A stretch of 64,000 nt of DNA from Flavobacteriales bacterium (GTDB lineage: Bacteria; Bacteroidota; Bacteroidia; Flavobacteriales_F; PHOS-HE28), in NCBI GenBank assembly GCA_016703105.1, contig JADJCS010000005.1, positions 62,001 through 126,000 of the forward strand, given 5' to 3'. The position numbers and the translations under genes are program-made. This document shows positions 60,975 through 64,000 of this stretch, in pieces. Numbering within the stretch: the first letter of the stretch is position 1; every line of letters begins with the position of its first letter. Under the pieces are notes generated by a model, which searched no databases, was not told the origin of the DNA, and worked only from the letters and a program-made list of their open reading frames with translations.

Positions 60975-61712
60975 TCAACGCGGCCCGAAACGGAGGCGGT
61001 CCAGCCCGAACGCTTGCACCCTTCCCCCCGTCAATTCGACTACCAGCCTGCCTTCGCGATCCACTTCCATGGGGCGGGCCTGGATCGCCGCACCGTCCAG
61101 TTCCATGGGTAACCAGCGGCCCCGGCCCCACAGGCGCTCCAGATAGTCGGCGCGCAAGGTATCCGGTGCCGAGAGGGTCTGCTGCCAGCGGTATTCGAAG
61201 TGGTTGAGCAACTCCTCATAGATGACCATGCGGTCCAGATGCCGGCCCAGTTCCACACGCAAGCTGGTGGCCATGGCTCCGGGCACATGGCCGCTGCTGT
61301 TCACATTGAGCCCGATGCCGACGATGGAGGAACGCAACTGGCCGCCCATCACCTCATTGGTGATCAGGATGCCCGCCACTTTGTGGATCCCGGCCAATAC
61401 GTCGTTCGGCCACTTCACGCGCACCTCGGCCACCCGGTTCCCCGCCACCACATCCCACACGGCCAGCGCCGCGCTTTGCGCGATGAGGAACTGATCCCCG
61501 GCAGCGAAATGTTCCGGGCGAAGCACCACGCTGAAGGTGAGGTCCTGTCCCGGCTCGCTCTGCCACACGTGCCCGCGTTGGCCGCGCCCCTCGGTCTGCA
61601 CATGGGCCAGTATGACGGTACCATGCTGCACTTCCGTCAGGCGAACCAGTTCGGCAGCATGCTTGTTGGTGCTGTCCACGATGGGGAGTTCGAACCGTAC
61701 CGCGCCGATCAT
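60975..61712 (-). CDS. birA: Biotin--[acetyl-CoA-carboxylase] ligase
   Basis: 245 residues from the ATG at 61712. Joins biotin to the carrier lysine of acetyl-CoA carboxylase through biotinyl-AMP. Marks: PIVDSTNKHAAEL, the biotinyl-AMP loop EGRGQRGHVWQS, VKWPNDVLAG, GILITNE and GIGLNVN. No N-terminal winged helix, so a group I enzyme without repressor function. Divergent from rsfS with an 84-bp gap. Confidence 0.92.
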   Translation of the reverse strand: MIGAVRFELPIVDSTNKHAAELVRLTEVQHGTVILAHVQTEGRGQRGHVWQSEPGQDLTFSVVLRPEHFAAGDQFLIAQSAALAVWDVVAGNRVAEVRVKWPNDVLAGIHKVAGILITNEVMGGQLRSSIVGIGLNVNSSGHVPGAMATSLRVELGRHLDRMVIYEELLNHFEYRWQQTLSAPDTLRADYLERLWGRGRWLPMELDGAAIQARPMEVDREGRLVVELTGGRVQAFGLDRLRFGPR

Positions 61713-61769
61713 TCCAGGGGGCCTTCCGCAGGCGCCTTCCCCGGAGGCCAAGCCCGCCGTAGGAACACC

Positions 61770-61777
61770 TACCTTTG
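61770..61777 (+). promoter_or_regulatory. Bacteroidota-type -7 box (TACCTTTG) of rsfS
   Basis: An exact TAnnTTTG match 19 bp before the rsfS ATG at 61797, probably driving rsfS and ftsH. Confidence 0.6.
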
Positions 61778-61796
61778 AACGACCAAGATACTGTTG

Positions 61797-62174
61797 ATGA
61801 AGAACGCACAGGGCGCGGGGAATGGCGCTCGTTTGGTGGATGCCATCATCCTCGGCATCCAGGAGGTGAAAGGAAAGGACATCGTACGCATCGATCTGCG
61901 CGAAATGCCCAACGCTGTGTGCGACCACTTCGTGATCTGCCATGGTGATTCCGATACCCAGGTGAACGCCATCGCCGGTTCCGTCGAAAGATTCGCCCGT
62001 GAACGCGCTGGCGAGAAGCCCTGGCACACCGAAGGCGAGAACAACGCCGAATGGATACTGCTCGATTATGTGGATGTGGTGGTGCACATCTTCCACCGGG
62101 GCAAGCGGGCCTTCTACGGGCTCGAGGACCTGTGGGCCGACGCCGTAAGCCAACGCTACGAGAACGTGGCCTGA
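61797..62174 (+). CDS. rsfS: Ribosomal silencing factor RsfS
   Basis: 125 residues from the ATG at 61797. Binds ribosomal protein L14 and blocks subunit joining when nutrients are short. Family marks: AIILGIQEVKGKDIVRIDLR, NAVCDHFVICHGDSDTQVNA, WILLDYVDVVVHIFHRGKRA and FYGLEDLWADA. It is followed 17 bp later by ftsH, a common Bacteroidota order. Confidence 0.95.
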   Translation: MKNAQGAGNGARLVDAIILGIQEVKGKDIVRIDLREMPNAVCDHFVICHGDSDTQVNAIAGSVERFARERAGEKPWHTEGENNAEWILLDYVDVVVHIFHRGKRAFYGLEDLWADAVSQRYENVA

Positions 62175-62191
62175 ACCGCTTAACAAAGAAC

Positions 62192-64000
62192 ATGGACAAC
62201 ACGCCGAACAAGGAGGTGAAGCCGCGCTTCGACAAGGGCGATCCCAAGGGACCCAAGCGCTCCTTCAACTTCTACTGGATATACGGGATCATCATTGTGG
62301 TGATCCTCTCGATCAACCTGTTCACCATGAGCGGCGGGCTGGTGGAGATCGAACCCTCGGAATACAGCGCTTTCGTGACCAATGGCGATGTGGACCGCGT
62401 GGTGGTGGTGAACGATGAGATCGCCCAGGTCTACATCAAGAAGGACCGACTGGACAAGGAACCGCACAAAGACCGGATCCAGGGTTCGGTGATGACCGGT
62501 GCCAACGTCTCGGGCCCGCACTACGTGTTCAATATCGGTAGCGTGGACGCCTTCCAGGAGGACCTGAAAAAAGCCAATACGGAGCACGGGGTCCGGTACA
62601 AGTTCACCACGCACGACAACTGGGGCCGCGAGATCATCCAATGGGTGCTCTTCCTGGGCATCATGATCGCCGTGTGGATGTTCGTGATGCGCCGTATGGG
62701 CGGAGGAGGCGGTCCGGGGGGCCAGATCTTCAACATCGGCAAGAGCCGCGCGCAACTGTTCGAAGGGGGCAAGAGCACGAACATGACCTTCAACGACGTG
62801 GCCGGACTGGACGAGGCCAAAGAGGAGTTACAGGAGATCGTGGACTTCCTCAAGAACCCCAAGAAGTACACCGACCTGGGGGCCAAGATCCCGAAAGGCG
62901 CCTTGTTGGTAGGCCCTCCGGGTACCGGAAAGACCCTGCTCGCCAAAGCCATCGCCGGGGAGGCCAACGTGCCTTTCTTCAGCCTGAGCGGATCGGACTT
63001 CGTGGAGATGTTCGTAGGCGTGGGGGCGAGCCGTGTACGCGACCTGTTCAAACAAGCGAAGGAGAAGGCGCCGAGCATCATCTTCATCGACGAGATCGAC
63101 GCGATCGGCCGTGCGCGTGGCCGGAGTGTGAACATGGGCGCGAATGACGAGCGCGAGAACACGCTGAACCAGTTGCTCACAGAGATGGACGGCTTCGGCA
63201 CCAACAGCGGTGTGATCCTGATCGGGGCCACCAACCGCAGCGATGTGCTGGACCGCGCCCTGATGCGCCCAGGGCGTTTCGACCGGCAGATCTTCGTGGA
63301 CATGCCCGACCTCAACGGGCGTATCGACATCTTCAAGGTGCACCTGAAACCCTTGAAAATGGACGCCACCGTGGACGTGGAGTTCCTCGCCAGACAAACA
63401 CCGGGCTTCAGCGGCGCCGATATCGCCAATATCTGTAACGAGGCCGCGCTCATCGCTGCCCGCAAGAAAAAGAAGACCATCGACCGCCAGGACTTCCTCG
63501 ATGCCGTGGACCGCGTGATCGGAGGGCTGGAGAAGAAGAACAAGATCATCACCCTCGACGAGAAGAAACACATCGCCTACCACGAGGCCGGTCATGCCAC
63601 GGTGAGTTGGTTGGTGGAGCACGCCAGTCCCTTGGTGAAGGTGACCATCGTGCCGCGCGGCCGATCGCTCGGCGCCGCCTGGTACCTGCCCGATGAAAGG
63701 CACCTGACCACCACCGAGCAGATGCTGGACGAGATCGCCGCTGCCTTGGGTGGACGGGCCGCGGAGGATATCATGTTCGGCCAGATAAGCACAGGCGCGC
63801 TCAGCGATCTGGAGAAGGTGACCAAGCAAGCCTACGCCATGGTGACGATGTACGGCCTCAACGACCGCATCGGCAACATGAGCTATTATGACAGCAGCGG
63901 CCAGAGCGAGTACACCTTCGGCAAGCCCTATAGCGAACGCACCGCACAGACGATCGACGAAGAGGTGAGCAAGATCATCGAAGGTCAATACGAACGCGCG
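62192..64000 (+). CDS. ftsH: ATP-dependent zinc metalloprotease FtsH (3-prime end outside window)
   Basis: 603 residues before the window edge. Hexameric inner-membrane AAA+ protease for damaged membrane proteins and some cytosolic regulators. One N-terminal helix (YGIIIVVILSINLFTM), periplasmic domain, a second helix (IIQWVLFLGIMIAVWMFVM), Walker A GPPGTGKT at ~241, Walker B IIFIDEIDAIG, the RPGRFDRQ region of the second homology domain, and zinc site HEAGH at ~464. The missing C terminus is only an edge effect. Confidence 0.96.
   Translation, partial: MDNTPNKEVKPRFDKGDPKGPKRSFNFYWIYGIIIVVILSINLFTMSGGLVEIEPSEYSAFVTNGDVDRVVVVNDEIAQVYIKKDRLDKEPHKDRIQGSVMTGANVSGPHYVFNIGSVDAFQEDLKKANTEHGVRYKFTTHDNWGREIIQWVLFLGIMIAVWMFVMRRMGGGGGPGGQIFNIGKSRAQLFEGGKSTNMTFNDVAGLDEAKEELQEIVDFLKNPKKYTDLGAKIPKGALLVGPPGTGKTLLAKAIAGEANVPFFSLSGSDFVEMFVGVGASRVRDLFKQAKEKAPSIIFIDEIDAIGRARGRSVNMGANDERENTLNQLLTEMDGFGTNSGVILIGATNRSDVLDRALMRPGRFDRQIFVDMPDLNGRIDIFKVHLKPLKMDATVDVEFLARQTPGFSGADIANICNEAALIAARKKKKTIDRQDFLDAVDRVIGGLEKKNKIITLDEKKHIAYHEAGHATVSWLVEHASPLVKVTIVPRGRSLGAAWYLPDERHLTTTEQMLDEIAAALGGRAAEDIMFGQISTGALSDLEKVTKQAYAMVTMYGLNDRIGNMSYYDSSGQSEYTFGKPYSERTAQTIDEEVSKIIEGQYERA

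Overview
The window is about 60% G+C and looks like a Bacteroidota chromosome, most plausibly an uncultured Flavobacteriales-type lineage. Supporting signs are many secreted proteins with C-terminal sorting domains of the type IX secretion kind, Bacteroidota-typical families (DUF4834, DUF4199, DUF2147, YfhO), a CarB without the C-terminal allosteric domain, almost no Shine-Dalgarno sequences, and promoter boxes of the form TAnnTTTG or TAnnTTCG just before start codons.

Layout. 0-5 kb: nadC, a YihY-type membrane protein and an M1 metallopeptidase joined to a probable outer-membrane barrel, whose stop codon sits in the left end of a 165-bp MITE-like palindrome. 5-9 kb: polysaccharide deacetylase plus acetyltransferase, a collapsed DUF2147 tandem pair, a secreted DNRLRE protein. 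9-20 kb: surface glycan block (two methyltransferases, GT2, flippase, GT4, YfhO, DUF4834, then an MBOAT O-acyltransferase with its SGNH-like partner). 20-35 kb: DEAD-box helicase, DinB-like protein, LOG hydrolase, secreted beta-propeller and beta-helix proteins, small enzymes, a membrane-anchored LuxR regulator, a formate/nitrite channel. 35-41 kb: TerB-like gene, a P-type ATPase cut at its end against a cut DUF1801 gene, a cupin, an AraC regulator and a methyltransferase. 41-57 kb: accessory region with two badly broken DPGPG-repeat secreted proteins, a mosaic beta-helix/M23 secreted protein of lower G+C, several copies or relics of a small Fn3-domain family, a 42-bp tandem repeat array of about 19 units, an intact IS3-family element with 4-bp target duplication, and an AT-rich membrane protein. 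57-64 kb: housekeeping genes carB, alpha/beta hydrolase, rpmH, birA, rsfS and ftsH (cut by the window edge).

Two cautions. First, many genes between 17 and 56 kb are broken by single-base shifts, often in short G or C runs, while large genes at both ends are intact. Most of these breaks look like read or assembly errors, so frameshifted genes are described as whole genes. The density of breaks at 40-46 kb may also include true decay. Second, names rest on recognising motifs by eye; no database search was possible.
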